In this document: positions 24,370 through 32,901 of the stretch, in pieces | How the letters are laid out: the number at the start of each line of letters is the position of its first letter | Position numbering within the stretch: position 1 is the first letter of the stretch | Assembly: GCF_015548375.1 (NCBI RefSeq) | Contig: NZ_JADMWW010000011.1 | Span: 17,558 to 72,199 of the forward strand | Origin: Collinsella aerofaciens | GTDB taxonomy: Bacteria > Actinomycetota > Coriobacteriia > Coriobacteriales > Coriobacteriaceae | Length of the DNA stretch: 54,642 nt | Direction of reading: 5' to 3' | Notes under the pieces: model-generated | What the model was told of the DNA's origin: nothing | The model's input: only the letters and a program-made list of their open reading frames with translations | Databases searched by the model: none | Translations under genes and position numbers: made by a program

Positions 24370-26219
24370 GAAAGATCACTCTCCGTATAAGTTCTTTGGT
24401 ATCCGAGCAAATATAGGCATATCCCAACGATTATAGAGGATAGGGTTCCCGCAACCGCCGCCTTGGCGACGACCGCGGCTGCAAGGCTGGCAATTTCCAT
24501 ATGGTGTGCAAGACAGGACGCCGCTGCGCAGCCGATGCCGGTGACAGCGATGGCGGCGATTGCGGCAAGGTTTGAGCCCTGATCGGCACGCTTGGCATGG
24601 GCATTGAGCAGCGCAGATGACGCCGCGGCAGTTGCCGCTACCAGCACAAAGGCAGCCCAAAGGAGCGGGTCTCCCAGCGCTGCGGCAACGTTACCGAGCC
24701 CCAGCACGCCTCCGGCTGAAAGCGCGACCGTGGCCAGACGGGCAAAAAGCGCGCCCATGCCCGTTGCCGCGGCGGCGCTTGCCGGGCCGAGCCAAAATGA
24801 CGCGACGCCGGCGGCGACCCCAGCTGCCAGGAAGGTATTGCCGGTCAGACAGCCAAGCGCGAGTGCACAGGTGAGCGTGGCGCTCGCGGCAGTCTCGGTG
24901 CGACCCCAGGCGATCCACCAACCGGACATGGCGGCGGCAAAGATCACCGCGACGGGCAGCATCGACAGGATGCCCTGTGCCTGCATGGTGGCGTTGGCCA
25001 TGAGCACCAAAAAGCCCACAGCCGAGATGGCCGAGCCAATCTGGGGGGCCAGGCCAGCCGCCGCTCCGATCGCGATGGCCGCAATGACCAGGCCGGGAAG
25101 CGCCGCGACCCCGGCCGTTTGCATCAGCAAAAAGCTAAAGGTGCCGCACGTTAGCGCCGAGATAGTGCGCATGGTGTAGTCGCGCGCATGGCTCCAGCGC
25201 GTGCCCGCCCAGCCAAGTGCGGGGTCGACCTCGATGGCGTCGTCCTCGTAGTGCGACGGCTCGATATCGTCGAGCTCCTGCTCGTCATCCGAAAGTTCGC
25301 CAACCATTTGCTCTAGGCTGCGACGGCCCTCGCGCACGCTGCCCAGACCGGCAAGGAGCTGGTCGCAAAATGCCTCGATGCTGTTGGGGCGGTCCTGCGG
25401 CATGGGGGAGAGCGCGCTCATGAGCGCGGCCTCGGCTCCCGGGGGAAAGTGTGGTATCAGCTCGCTGGGATAGGTGGCGCCGCCGATGATGCGGTCGAGC
25501 GAGTCGGCGGGCGTGGCCGCCATAAAGGGGGCGCTGCCGCACAGGCCCTCATAGATTACACAGGCGAGGGCAAAGACATCGGCGCGCTCATCGACCGTGC
25601 CGGTCTCGATATCGAGCTGCTCGGGCGGCATGTAGCCGATGGTGCCGCCGCGCGAGCCGCCAAAGCCACCGGCGGACGACAGTCGCGCCATGCCAAAGTC
25701 GGTGAGCTTTACATTGCCCGAGTGGTCGATGAGCACGTTGGCGGGCTTAATGTCCAGGTGGAGTACGCCATTACTATGGGCGAAGGTGAGCGCCTGGCCT
25801 AGGGCATCGGCAATGGCCGCGGCCTCGTCAAAGGTAAGTGAGTGACCGTCCACGCGGTGCAAAAACTCGGCCAGCGACATGCCATCGACATATTCCATAA
25901 CCAGGTAGGCATAGGCTGTGTCGTGCGTAAAGTCGATGACCTGCACGATGTTGGGATGTTGAAGCATGGCGGCAGTGTGCGCCTCGCGCAGGACATCCAT
26001 GATGTCGCTGGCGGGCATGCCGACACCGTTAATAAGGGGGATGCGCTTAATGGCGACGCGGCGGCGCAGGTGCGTGTCGCGGCAGATCTCGATGGAGCCA
26101 AAACCGCCGGTCGCAAGTGTCTCGAGCGGCTGGTACCGCTTGAGCAGCTCGCGAGAGCTGGTGCCCTCCAAAGGAACGTCCGGCGAGAACCGGGCGGTAT
26201 GTTGCGAGAAAAGCGGCAT
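24366..26219 (-). CDS. Ser/Thr kinase with polytopic membrane C-terminal half
   Basis: A 617-residue kinase, first in the envelope operon. The kinase domain (about 25-290) has ATGGFGSIE, Lys58, H154-L155-D156 in place of the usual HRD, KPAN and DFG 174-176. The missing arginine makes it a non-RD kinase, so activation-loop phosphorylation is probably not required. An acidic linker (DDEQELDDIE) precedes eight or so hydrophobic, Ala-rich segments (about 345-605), unlike the single helix plus PASTA layout of PknB. The start is ATG 26219; an in-frame TTG two codons upstream is less likely. The role in the operon (wall or division signalling) is inferred from neighbours. Confidence 0.85.
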   Translation of the reverse strand: MPLFSQHTARFSPDVPLEGTSSRELLKRYQPLETLATGGFGSIEICRDTHLRRRVAIKRIPLINGVGMPASDIMDVLREAHTAAMLQHPNIVQVIDFTHDTAYAYLVMEYVDGMSLAEFLHRVDGHSLTFDEAAAIADALGQALTFAHSNGVLHLDIKPANVLIDHSGNVKLTDFGMARLSSAGGFGGSRGGTIGYMPPEQLDIETGTVDERADVFALACVIYEGLCGSAPFMAATPADSLDRIIGGATYPSELIPHFPPGAEAALMSALSPMPQDRPNSIEAFCDQLLAGLGSVREGRRSLEQMVGELSDDEQELDDIEPSHYEDDAIEVDPALGWAGTRWSHARDYTMRTISALTCGTFSFLLMQTAGVAALPGLVIAAIAIGAAAGLAPQIGSAISAVGFLVLMANATMQAQGILSMLPVAVIFAAAMSGWWIAWGRTETAASATLTCALALGCLTGNTFLAAGVAAGVASFWLGPASAAAATGMGALFARLATVALSAGGVLGLGNVAAALGDPLLWAAFVLVAATAAASSALLNAHAKRADQGSNLAAIAAIAVTGIGCAAASCLAHHMEIASLAAAVVAKAAVAGTLSSIIVGICLYLLGYQRTYTESDLS

Positions 26220-26299
26220 GGCCAACCCTCGTGCGTTTAAAGTTCGTTTGCGAGCGGCGGGCGCGGGGCCGAGCCGTTCGCGGTGGCATAGATGCTGCT

Positions 26300-26305
26300 A
26301 GTGTA
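26300..26305 (-). promoter_or_regulatory. Candidate -10 for the kinase/FHA/PBP operon
   Basis: On the minus strand TACACT lies about 80 bases before the kinase start. No good -35 was seen. The gap 26226-26363 holds nothing else recognisable. Confidence 0.3.
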
Positions 26306-26363
26306 GCACGCTCGGGTGCATGGGGAGGATAGCGGGATGCGAGGCTGCCTGTCTGGCTTGGCC

Positions 26364-27071
26364 TTAGCGCTTCTTCTTGTTCTTCTTCTGCTTGCGCTTG
26401 GTCTCCTGGGGCTTGTCGCCCTGCTTGGCCTCGGCGGCGGCCTTCTCGGCCTTCATTTTCTTCTTCTTGGTCTCGATGCGGAGTTTTTTGTTGATGCGCG
26501 CCTTAAGGAAGGGACCGAACTGCTCGGCATCGCCGCGGACAAAGGTGTCCTTAGGGATCGTCACGCCCTGGTCGGCGAACATGGCCACAAAGATGCGCTC
26601 GCCGTCGAGCACGTGGTCGAGCTTTTCAAACGGGAAGAACTGTGACTTGCCGCTCTTGCCCCAAACCATCAGGCCGTCCTCGTTGGCGGCGACGCGGCGA
26701 TAGCGGCCACCCATGGACTCGTCGGCCTCAACGGCGTCGATAAAGTCGCGGGCGAGGGTGTGGTGCAGGTTTTTGCTCCACCAGGCCAAAAAGGCGCCGA
26801 ACACGATCAGGACGACGCCAAACTTGATCCAGTTGCCGCCGGCCACCAGCATGCCGATGCCGATGAGCGCGGCAATTGCCGCGGCGACATACAGCGAGCC
26901 GCGACGCCTGGGCGAGGCGACCAGGCGGGCGAAGTCGGTGACCAGGTCGTTTTCGTACTGGTACTCGTTGAGGTACAGGATGCCGTCGTCGGCTGCGGCC
27001 TGCTCCTCGAGCGCGACCTCGACCTGGTCGGCTGCTTCGGAGGGGACGAGGTTGCTCTCTGCGTCTGCCAT
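26364..27071 (-). CDS. YcxB-like membrane protein
   Basis: A 235-residue protein of unknown function. An acidic N terminus (about residues 1-55) precedes two membrane helices (about 60-100: LYVAAAIAALIGIGMLVAG and IKFGVVLIVFGAFLAWW). A cytoplasmic domain with GLMVWGKSGKSQFFPFEKLD resembles the YcxB-like family. A very lysine-rich tail (ETKKKKMKAEK; KRKQKKNKKKR) may bind nucleic acid or membrane lipid. ATG 27071 has AGGAG ten bases upstream. It is divergent from dnaX, with 115 bases between start codons. Confidence 0.7.
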   Translation of the reverse strand: MADAESNLVPSEAADQVEVALEEQAAADDGILYLNEYQYENDLVTDFARLVASPRRRGSLYVAAAIAALIGIGMLVAGGNWIKFGVVLIVFGAFLAWWSKNLHHTLARDFIDAVEADESMGGRYRRVAANEDGLMVWGKSGKSQFFPFEKLDHVLDGERIFVAMFADQGVTIPKDTFVRGDAEQFGPFLKARINKKLRIETKKKKMKAEKAAAEAKQGDKPQETKRKQKKNKKKR

Positions 27072-27110
27072 GCTCTTTGGACTCCTATCGCGGCGGGCTC
27101 GCCGTACGGG

Positions 27111-27116
27111 TATTAT
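27111..27116 (+). promoter_or_regulatory. Candidate extended -10 for dnaX
   Basis: ACGGGTATTATGG: a TATTAT hexamer with a GGG just upstream, 71 bases before the dnaX start. No -35 match at the usual distance. Confidence 0.45.
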
Positions 27117-27186
27117 GGAATGCAGTATGCCGTGCGACCGCATGGCCGCCGCGGCAACAAGACTCAGTATACCCGGGGGAGCACCC

Positions 27187-29667
27187 ATGGAATCGTTGTA
27201 CCGAAAGTATCGCCCGCTCACCTTCGACTCCGTGGTGGGCCAGCAGCATATCGTCTCGACGCTCGAGCACGCCATCACCGAGGGGCGCCTGTCCCACGCG
27301 TACCTATTCTGCGGACCGCGCGGCACGGGCAAGACCACCATGGCGCGCATTCTGGCCAAGGCGCTGCTGTGCCGCAATGCCGAGGCGGCGCGCGCCGAGG
27401 GTGCAAGCGGCTGCATGCCCGACGGTACTTGCGAGGAGTGCGAGCTCATTGCCGAGGGTAACCACCCCGATGTCTACGAGCTCGATGCCGCAAGCCGTAC
27501 TGGCGTGGACAACGTGCGCGAGGAGATCATCAACTCCGTCAACTTTGCCCCGGTGCGCGGCAAGTACAAGATTTATATCATCGACGAGGTCCACATGCTC
27601 ACGACGGCGGCGTTCAACGCGCTGCTCAAGACGCTTGAGGAGCCGCCGGCACACGTGATCTTTGTGCTGTGCACCACCGACCCGCAAAAGATTCTGGAGA
27701 CCATCCTCTCGCGCTGCCAGCGCTTCGATTTCCATCGTATCGGCAACGAGGATATTGAGCATCGCCTGACATACGTGTGCGAGCAGGAGGGCTTCGATTA
27801 CGACGACGAGGCGCTGGCTATCGTGGCACGCCATGCCAAGGGCGGCATGCGCGACGCGTTGTCCACGCTGGAGCAGCTGAGCGTTTTTGGCAACGGCGCC
27901 GTGCATGCGGACGATGCCCGCTCGCTTTTGGGCGAGGTTTCGGACCAGATCCTGGGCGAGTTTGCCCGCGCCATTGCCGATCGCGATGTTGCCGAGCTAT
28001 ATGGACTGATCCGTGCGCAGGTCGAGGAAGGAAACGACCTGCTGGAGCTGACGCGCGACCTGGTGGCGCATGTGCGTGACGTGTACGTTGCCTGCGTTGC
28101 CGGTGCCCGTGCCGAGCTGTTTGAGGGCGGCTCCGAGCAGGCCGAGGCGCTTGCTGCCGAGGCCGCTGCCTTTGGCGAGCATCCTGCCGACCGCCTGGCC
28201 CGTGTGCTGACAGTGCTCGACGATGCCGCGCTGGAGATGAGGGGCGCGAGCGACGTGCGCCTGGTGCTTGAGATTGCCTGCACGCGTCTGGCACGTCCCG
28301 AGGCTGATTTAACGATTGAGGCATTGGCCGAGCGCGTGGCACGTCTGGAGGCCATGGTTGCCAACGGCGCCGTGCCGGCGAGCGTGGCCGCTGCTCAGGC
28401 CGCCGCGCCTGCAGCATCCGTACCCGCTGCTGCCCAACAGCCGACGCTCATTTCGGGCGCCCGTGCTGCCGCTCCGGCGGCATCCGCTGCCCCCGCTGCT
28501 ACGTCCGCGCATCAGGGTGGCATGCCTTGGGACCGCGGCGCTGCTGTTCCGGCTGCCCAGTCTGCTCCCCGTTCTGCGTCCGTGTCAGCTTCCAAGTCTG
28601 CAGCGCCTGCACCTCAGCCTGCGCCGACGTCGACGCCTCAGCCCGTTGCTGCCCCCGCGCCTGCCACCGCTCCGGCACCTAAGCCCCAGTCCAACAATGC
28701 CGCCCAGGTTGCCGCCGCCGGTGCTGCCGAGACGCCCGCGGTCGAGGATGCCGGAGAGCTGCAGCGCAAATGGGCCGAGGTCGTCGAGCGTGTCAAGGCG
28801 CGTCAGGCTTCCTACGCAGGGCTTTTGCTCAACGCCCGCGCCACGGCCGACGACGGCTCCAAGCTCACCGTCTCGTTCCCCGCGGGCTCGACCTTTGCCA
28901 TCAAGATGCTCGGTCGCGCCGATACGCAATCGGTGGTCCTGCCGACGGTCTGCGCAGTCTTCGGTCGTCGTACCGTCGACTATGTCTTGGATGGGGGTGG
29001 CACGCCGGCTCCTCAACATGAGGAGCATTCTCCATCTGCACGGGCTGCGGCATCTGCGGACCCGCAACCCGTGTCCTCGGCGGCCCCTGCATCCTCGAGC
29101 GCCAGCGCGCCGCAGCGGCAAGCGACACCGGTAGCGGCGTCGACCCCGTCGGCGCCTAAGCCCGCGGCGCCCAAACCGGCTGCTCCGACACCCGTGTCCA
29201 AGCCCGCCTCGCCCGCGCCCAAGTCGTCTGACCTAGGCAAAGCCCCCTGGCTACGCTCCGACAACCCCGCCGGCGCTCCTGCCACGGGTAAGCTCCCGAC
29301 CGAGCCCGCACCCCGTGCGCCCGAGCGCTCGGCTGCCCCCAAGGCTCAGTCTGTCGCGCAGTCCGCGCCGTGGGAATCCGAGCAGGTGCCCTACGACGAC
29401 GCCATGGTCGGCGGCTTTGCCGGCGATGCGAGCGGGGACGATCTTCCTCCGTTCGACGTGCCGGGTGCGGCGTCCGCGCCCAAGTCCGCTGCAGCTGCCC
29501 CCAAAGAGGGGGACGCCCCCGCTGCCCCTTGGGAGTCCAACCCCGGCGCCGGCAGCCCCTTCGGCCATCAGGGCGCAGCCCCGAGCATCCCGCAGACCGA
29601 GGACGAGGCCAAAGCCCTCATCCGCAACGTCTTCGGCCAGGCCACCATCTTCAAACCGGTGGAGTAA
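27187..29667 (+). CDS. dnaX: DNA polymerase III subunits gamma and tau
   Basis: The clamp-loader ATPase of the replicase, 826 residues. Walker A is GPRGTGKT (43-50), followed by a four-cysteine zinc module (LLCRNAEA...CMPDGTCEECE), Walker B IIDEVHML, and LLKTLEEPP with SRC in the sensor region. Domain III spans roughly 240-370. The remaining half is mostly Ala/Pro/Ser low-complexity linker with an ordered island near 520-610 (LQRKWAEVVERVKARQASYA), the tau-type polymerase-binding part. ATG 27187 follows GGGGGAG. The open frame extends further upstream but has no family similarity there. With ybaB and recR nearby it forms the usual dnaX neighbourhood. I did not find an SRP RNA. Confidence 0.96.
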   Translation: MESLYRKYRPLTFDSVVGQQHIVSTLEHAITEGRLSHAYLFCGPRGTGKTTMARILAKALLCRNAEAARAEGASGCMPDGTCEECELIAEGNHPDVYELDAASRTGVDNVREEIINSVNFAPVRGKYKIYIIDEVHMLTTAAFNALLKTLEEPPAHVIFVLCTTDPQKILETILSRCQRFDFHRIGNEDIEHRLTYVCEQEGFDYDDEALAIVARHAKGGMRDALSTLEQLSVFGNGAVHADDARSLLGEVSDQILGEFARAIADRDVAELYGLIRAQVEEGNDLLELTRDLVAHVRDVYVACVAGARAELFEGGSEQAEALAAEAAAFGEHPADRLARVLTVLDDAALEMRGASDVRLVLEIACTRLARPEADLTIEALAERVARLEAMVANGAVPASVAAAQAAAPAASVPAAAQQPTLISGARAAAPAASAAPAATSAHQGGMPWDRGAAVPAAQSAPRSASVSASKSAAPAPQPAPTSTPQPVAAPAPATAPAPKPQSNNAAQVAAAGAAETPAVEDAGELQRKWAEVVERVKARQASYAGLLLNARATADDGSKLTVSFPAGSTFAIKMLGRADTQSVVLPTVCAVFGRRTVDYVLDGGGTPAPQHEEHSPSARAAASADPQPVSSAAPASSSASAPQRQATPVAASTPSAPKPAAPKPAAPTPVSKPASPAPKSSDLGKAPWLRSDNPAGAPATGKLPTEPAPRAPERSAAPKAQSVAQSAPWESEQVPYDDAMVGGFAGDASGDDLPPFDVPGAASAPKSAAAAPKEGDAPAAPWESNPGAGSPFGHQGAAPSIPQTEDEAKALIRNVFGQATIFKPVE

Positions 29668-29721
29668 CCGTGCGGGCGGGTATGCTGCTCAAGAAAAGAT
29701 TTCTTTGAACGGAGCGAGCTT

Positions 29722-29982
29722 ATGATGTGGGAATATGTCCGCCTTGAGGACGATACGCAGGTTTCGTATTCCGAAGTCCGGGAGGACAACACAGTGAAGG
29801 TTGTTGTGGAGCGCCCGCGCGATTGGGGTTTTGACACGGCGGAGTGTATCTTGCCGGCATTCAATTGGGTGTCACACGAGGGCTTTAGCGAAGCGGACCT
29901 CAAAGAACTCGATGATTTTGTGCGTAATAACGCCCCGCTTATCTTGCGTTTTGCTCACGAAGGCGGACGAGTCTATGCCTAA
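29722..29982 (+). CDS. Small hypothetical protein
   Basis: A protein of 85-86 residues, not recognised. It starts at one of two adjacent ATG codons (29722 or 29725) after GGAGCG. It is acidic, with no membrane segment; the pattern VERPRDWGFDTAECILPAF is probably folded. It lies 54 bases after dnaX and converges with the next minus-strand gene, 29 bases away. Coding potential looks real because it has a ribosome site and good length for the gap, but no function can be suggested. Confidence 0.6.
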   Translation: MMWEYVRLEDDTQVSYSEVREDNTVKVVVERPRDWGFDTAECILPAFNWVSHEGFSEADLKELDDFVRNNAPLILRFAHEGGRVYA

Positions 29983-30011
29983 TGCCTAGTTTGTTTCGAC
30001 TTGGCCATATA

Positions 30012-30479
30012 TCACTTTCTTTTGTCCGGGCGCATCTGTATTTCGGACATGTGTAGTGTGGTGCCGCGTATATCGCATTCGAGCAGACAGGCACGTGACG
30101 GTCGGCCTAGGATGCTGAGGTCGATACGATACGTCGCATGGCTGTCCGTGTACTCGACTTGCTCGGCGTTAATGGTTGCTCCGATTGCCAAATAAACGCC
30201 TAGCTCGGCATCGACAATCTTGAAGTCCTTTATCTTGACCTTGAACTCTTGATAGAGGGACGGGCTGTTGTAGTAGACGGTTCGGGTTCCGTCGGTGCAC
30301 TCATCGGTCGTCTCCCATTTGACGACGGGCTGGTCCGAGCTGGCTATCAGCAGTTCTGCTCCAAAAGCTATGGCATGGGTGATGACAACCAGCAATGCCC
30401 AGCCGACAAAGAGATAGAGAACCACATATGCAACGGGGTGTTTTGAGCGGATGTTTTGGAGCGCGTTGGGGGCATTCAT
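30012..30479 (-). CDS. Hypothetical single-pass membrane protein
   Basis: A 155-residue protein. The N-terminal 15 residues are polar; a membrane helix follows at about 17-45 (VAYVVLYLFVGWALLVVIT), and the remaining 110 residues are probably outside, with two cysteines in ACLLEC and one in DECTDG. ATG 30479 follows TTGGAGGTG, a strong ribosome site. Not recognised. It is monocistronic, convergent with the small gene at 29722. Confidence 0.65.
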   Translation of the reverse strand: MNAPNALQNIRSKHPVAYVVLYLFVGWALLVVITHAIAFGAELLIASSDQPVVKWETTDECTDGTRTVYYNSPSLYQEFKVKIKDFKIVDAELGVYLAIGATINAEQVEYTDSHATYRIDLSILGRPSRACLLECDIRGTTLHMSEIQMRPDKRK

Positions 30480-30621
30480 GGGGCACCTCCAAATTACTAT
30501 CTATGGCAATCAAATTATACCCTGCCGCCATGTGCGCCGCCTCGAGCAGCGGTTCGGCATTTAGCTATTTAGTGGCGCACATGAAATGCCGGATTCGGCT
30601 CTACTAGATTGAGTGTGCGAT

Positions 30622-30656
30622 ATTATGCAACCTTGCATAATTCGACCTTGCATAAT
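30622..30656. promoter_or_regulatory. Operator-like inverted repeat plus third half-site
   Basis: ATTATGCAA-CC-TTGCATAAT (30622-30641) is a perfect 9-bp dyad, and TTGCATAAT occurs again at 30648-30656. They lie in the 340-base gap between the membrane protein gene (minus) and ybaB (plus). The same 9-mer recurs at 40046 and inside a dyad at 45692. Confidence 0.55.
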
Positions 30657-30737
30657 CTTTGAGTGCGGTTTGTATTGGAGGACATGTATATCGACTGAGG
30701 TAACACGTCCGCCCCGCTCTCTCGCCGCGCGCCGTGG

Positions 30738-30743
30738 TACGAT
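30738..30743 (+). promoter_or_regulatory. Candidate extended -10 for ybaB-recR
   Basis: GTGGTACGATTTTTG has TACGAT preceded by GG, 76 bases before ybaB. The rest of the gap between 30480 and 30818 holds no gene that I can support. Confidence 0.4.
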
Positions 30744-30818
30744 TTTTGAGTTTGAAAGTCCCGCCGTGCTCCGGCTGCCCTTGCAGCTCGGCGTGCGGCC
30801 GCACGTAAAGGAGCCATC

Positions 30819-31139
30819 ATGGCCGGTATGAACATGCAGCAGATGATGAAGCAGGCTCGCAAGATGCAGGAGCAGCTTGCCGCCGCGCAGGAGAACCTCA
30901 AGTCCCAGACCGTCGACGCCTCTGCCGGCGGCGGCATGGTCAAGGTGACCGTTAACGGCGAGATGGAGCTCGTCAACCTCACCATCGATCCCGATGCGCT
31001 CGATCCCGAGGACGTCGATATGCTGCAGGATATGATCATGGCTGCCGTCAACGAGGCCGTCCGCGGCGTCAACGAGCTCGCCAACAAGCAGATGGGCGCC
31101 ATCACCGGCGGCCTCAACATCCCGGGCATGCCGTTCTAA
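30819..31139 (+). CDS. ybaB: YbaB/EbfC nucleoid-associated protein
   Basis: A 106-residue DNA-binding protein, normally dimeric, that binds the nucleoid and is linked to recombination repair. The N-terminal helix is methionine-rich ([20 protein letters not shown]), and [18 protein letters not shown] with a C-terminal helix and [10 protein letters not shown] is the family end. Position between dnaX and recR is conserved in many bacteria. ATG 30819 follows AAAGGAG. The recR gene starts 13 bases after the stop, so the two are probably co-transcribed. Confidence 0.95.
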   Translation: MAGMNMQQMMKQARKMQEQLAAAQENLKSQTVDASAGGGMVKVTVNGEMELVNLTIDPDALDPEDVDMLQDMIMAAVNEAVRGVNELANKQMGAITGGLNIPGMPF

Positions 31140-31152
31140 GACACGCATATAT

Positions 31153-31749
31153 ATGAGTGCCAACCACAGTCTGCAAAAACTGCTCGATGAGCTGGGCCGT
31201 CTGCCGGGCATTGGTCCCAAGTCGGCCCAGCGCATCGCCTATTACCTGTTGGAGGCCGACGCCGAGGAGGCGCGCCGCCTGGCCGAGGCCATCCTGGAGG
31301 TCAAGCAGGAGGTCCACTTTTGCAGCCGCTGCTTTAACTACGCCACGGCCGACGAGTGCTCCATCTGCCAGGACCCGATGCGCGATACCACTCGCATTTG
31401 CGTGGTGGGCGAGCCGCGCGATGTCCAGGCGATCGAGCGCACGGGCAGCTACCACGGCCTCTACCACGTATTGGGCGGCGTGATCAGTCCCATGGACAAG
31501 ATTGGCCCCGAGCAGCTGCACATTCGAGAGCTGCTGGCACGCTTGGGCCACGAGGACATCCACGAGGTCATCATCGCCACCAACCCCAATATTGAGGGCG
31601 AGACCACGGCGAGCTATCTGGCCCGTACCATCAAGCCGTTGGGCGTCGAGGTGTCGCGTCTGGCAAGCGGCCTTCCCGTGGGCGGCGACTTGGAGTATGC
31701 CGACGAGCTTACGCTTGGCCGCGCCATCGAGGCCCGCCGCGCGATTTAG
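31153..31749 (+). CDS. recR: Recombination mediator RecR
   Basis: A 198-residue protein of the RecFOR pathway that helps load RecA at gaps. Visible features: the helix-hairpin-helix [20 protein letters not shown] at residues 11-30, a zinc finger [16 protein letters not shown] (about 58-73), a Toprim domain beginning [14 protein letters not shown], and the Walker-like [13 protein letters not shown] near the C terminus. Length is typical for the family. Upstream ribosome signal is weak (the gap is only 13 bases), so translation may be coupled to ybaB. Confidence 0.97.
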   Translation: MSANHSLQKLLDELGRLPGIGPKSAQRIAYYLLEADAEEARRLAEAILEVKQEVHFCSRCFNYATADECSICQDPMRDTTRICVVGEPRDVQAIERTGSYHGLYHVLGGVISPMDKIGPEQLHIRELLARLGHEDIHEVIIATNPNIEGETTASYLARTIKPLGVEVSRLASGLPVGGDLEYADELTLGRAIEARRAI

Positions 31750-31824
31750 GTGGCGAGCCTGCTCCTGCCGTATGTTTTCCTCGCGACGCACGGGTTAGTC
31801 ATAATTTCCCCGTGCGACTGTGAG

Positions 31825-31932
31825 TTTGTTGTGCAACAAAGATGCTTCGTATCTGCTTATCGCATGGATGCTTCCGCTCGCATCCTTAATTTGTCCATTC
31901 GTTGCGCAACCTTTTTGGTTCGCTGATACACT
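31825..31932 (+). promoter_or_regulatory. Two matching dyads and a -10 before the exported-protein/kinase/FHA operon
   Basis: TTTGTTG-TG-CAACAAA (31825-31840) and GTTGCGCAAC (31901-31910) share the core GTTGYGCAAC, 73 bases apart (about seven helical turns). TACACT (31927-31932) follows, 63 bases before the ATG at 31995; the second dyad would cover the -35. A specific regulator is inferred, not identified. The gap 31750-31994 holds nothing else. Confidence 0.5.
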
Positions 31933-31994
31933 CAAATATGGATTCGAATGAATGCGCCGCTCCCGAGCGGCGTGTTTTTGTTGGAGGAGAACGC

Positions 31995-32901
31995 ATGCGG
32001 CCCGGTGGCACTCAGACAAAGCGCGGCGCCGCGGTGCGCATACGACGCCGACTGGGCTTGGCGCCGCGGGCGTACGCACTGCTATCGTGCTCGCTGGTGC
32101 TGGTCATAGCTGGCGTTTCTGCCTATGGCATGACCGTGCCGTCCATGATGCAGGCGCATGCCGCACGCGAACCGCGCGTGGGGGCATGAGGTCAAAAGCG
32201 ATCTGGGCACCACGACTGGATATGCTTGGGCAAGTGTGGTCGGGCATATTGTGTTTGGCACCGACGATGCGGACGGCGCCGAGGCCCTGGACAACGAAGT
32301 CACGCTTGCCAATGGCAAAACCATCGTGCTCACCAACACCAAGATCATCGATCGATTGTCCAACAATAGCGTGGCGGCAACGGTGAATAAGGTCGAGCAG
32401 CAAAAGGAGCAGGACGCCCAGCAGTCCGGAAAGCCCGGTAGCTCGGATACTTCTGGCTCCGGCTCGGATTCATCGAGTTCGGGCGGCGGCTCTGGGTCGG
32501 GTTCCTCTACCGGAGGGCCTGGAAACGGCGGCTCGACGGGCGGCAACACTGACAACGATGCAAACTCCGGCGGCCTTTCCGCTGCTGAGGAAGAGAGCAT
32601 TCACAGTTGGCTTGTGACCAAGTACAACATGCTCGACGGCTATGTTTCTCGTGCCAATGACGTGGTCTCGACCTATAACTCTACGGGGGATCCCAGGCCG
32701 TGCGACAGCCTGGTCGGGGAGATGTTTGTCATTCGAGCCGAGTTCGGTCGTCAGACATTCTCGCCCCGGTCAAGGTGGTATCAGCAGTATGCCAATCTGT
32801 GGGGCTGTTACACCAACCTATGTCAATGGGTCGGCCATTACGGCGATGATGACGTCGCGCTCGGTAACTTCAACAATAACGTGGCGGCGCTTGCCCTATG
32901 A
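31995..32901 (+). pseudogene. Exported Gly/Ser-rich protein, frameshifted at a G5 tract
   Basis: ATG 31995 with AGGAG just upstream opens a frame whose N terminus (RIRRRLGLAPRAYALLSCSL...) is a basic segment plus one membrane helix, ending at TGA 32188. The other frame, open to 32901, continues smoothly as HEVKSDLGTTTGYAWASVV. The switch falls at GGGGG (32180-32184): with four Gs the protein would be continuous, about 301 residues. The outer part has a beta-rich domain (about 65-130), a Gly/Ser/Asn linker (SSGGGSGSGSSTGG), and a C-terminal domain with WLVTKYNML and WVGHYGDDD. The family was not recognised. It could be sequencing error, phase variation or decay. Its stop overlaps the kinase start (ATGATGA), so it is coupled to it. 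Confidence 0.7.

Noticed and set aside
27072-27186. Signal recognition particle RNA next to dnaX
   Set aside because: The conserved GGUCAGG...GGAAGGAAGC core was not found in this gap or after dnaX.
28300-29660. Tandem repeats in the dnaX C-terminal half
   Set aside because: It is ordinary Ala/Pro/Ser low-complexity linker, common in DnaX of GC-rich bacteria, not a true tandem repeat.
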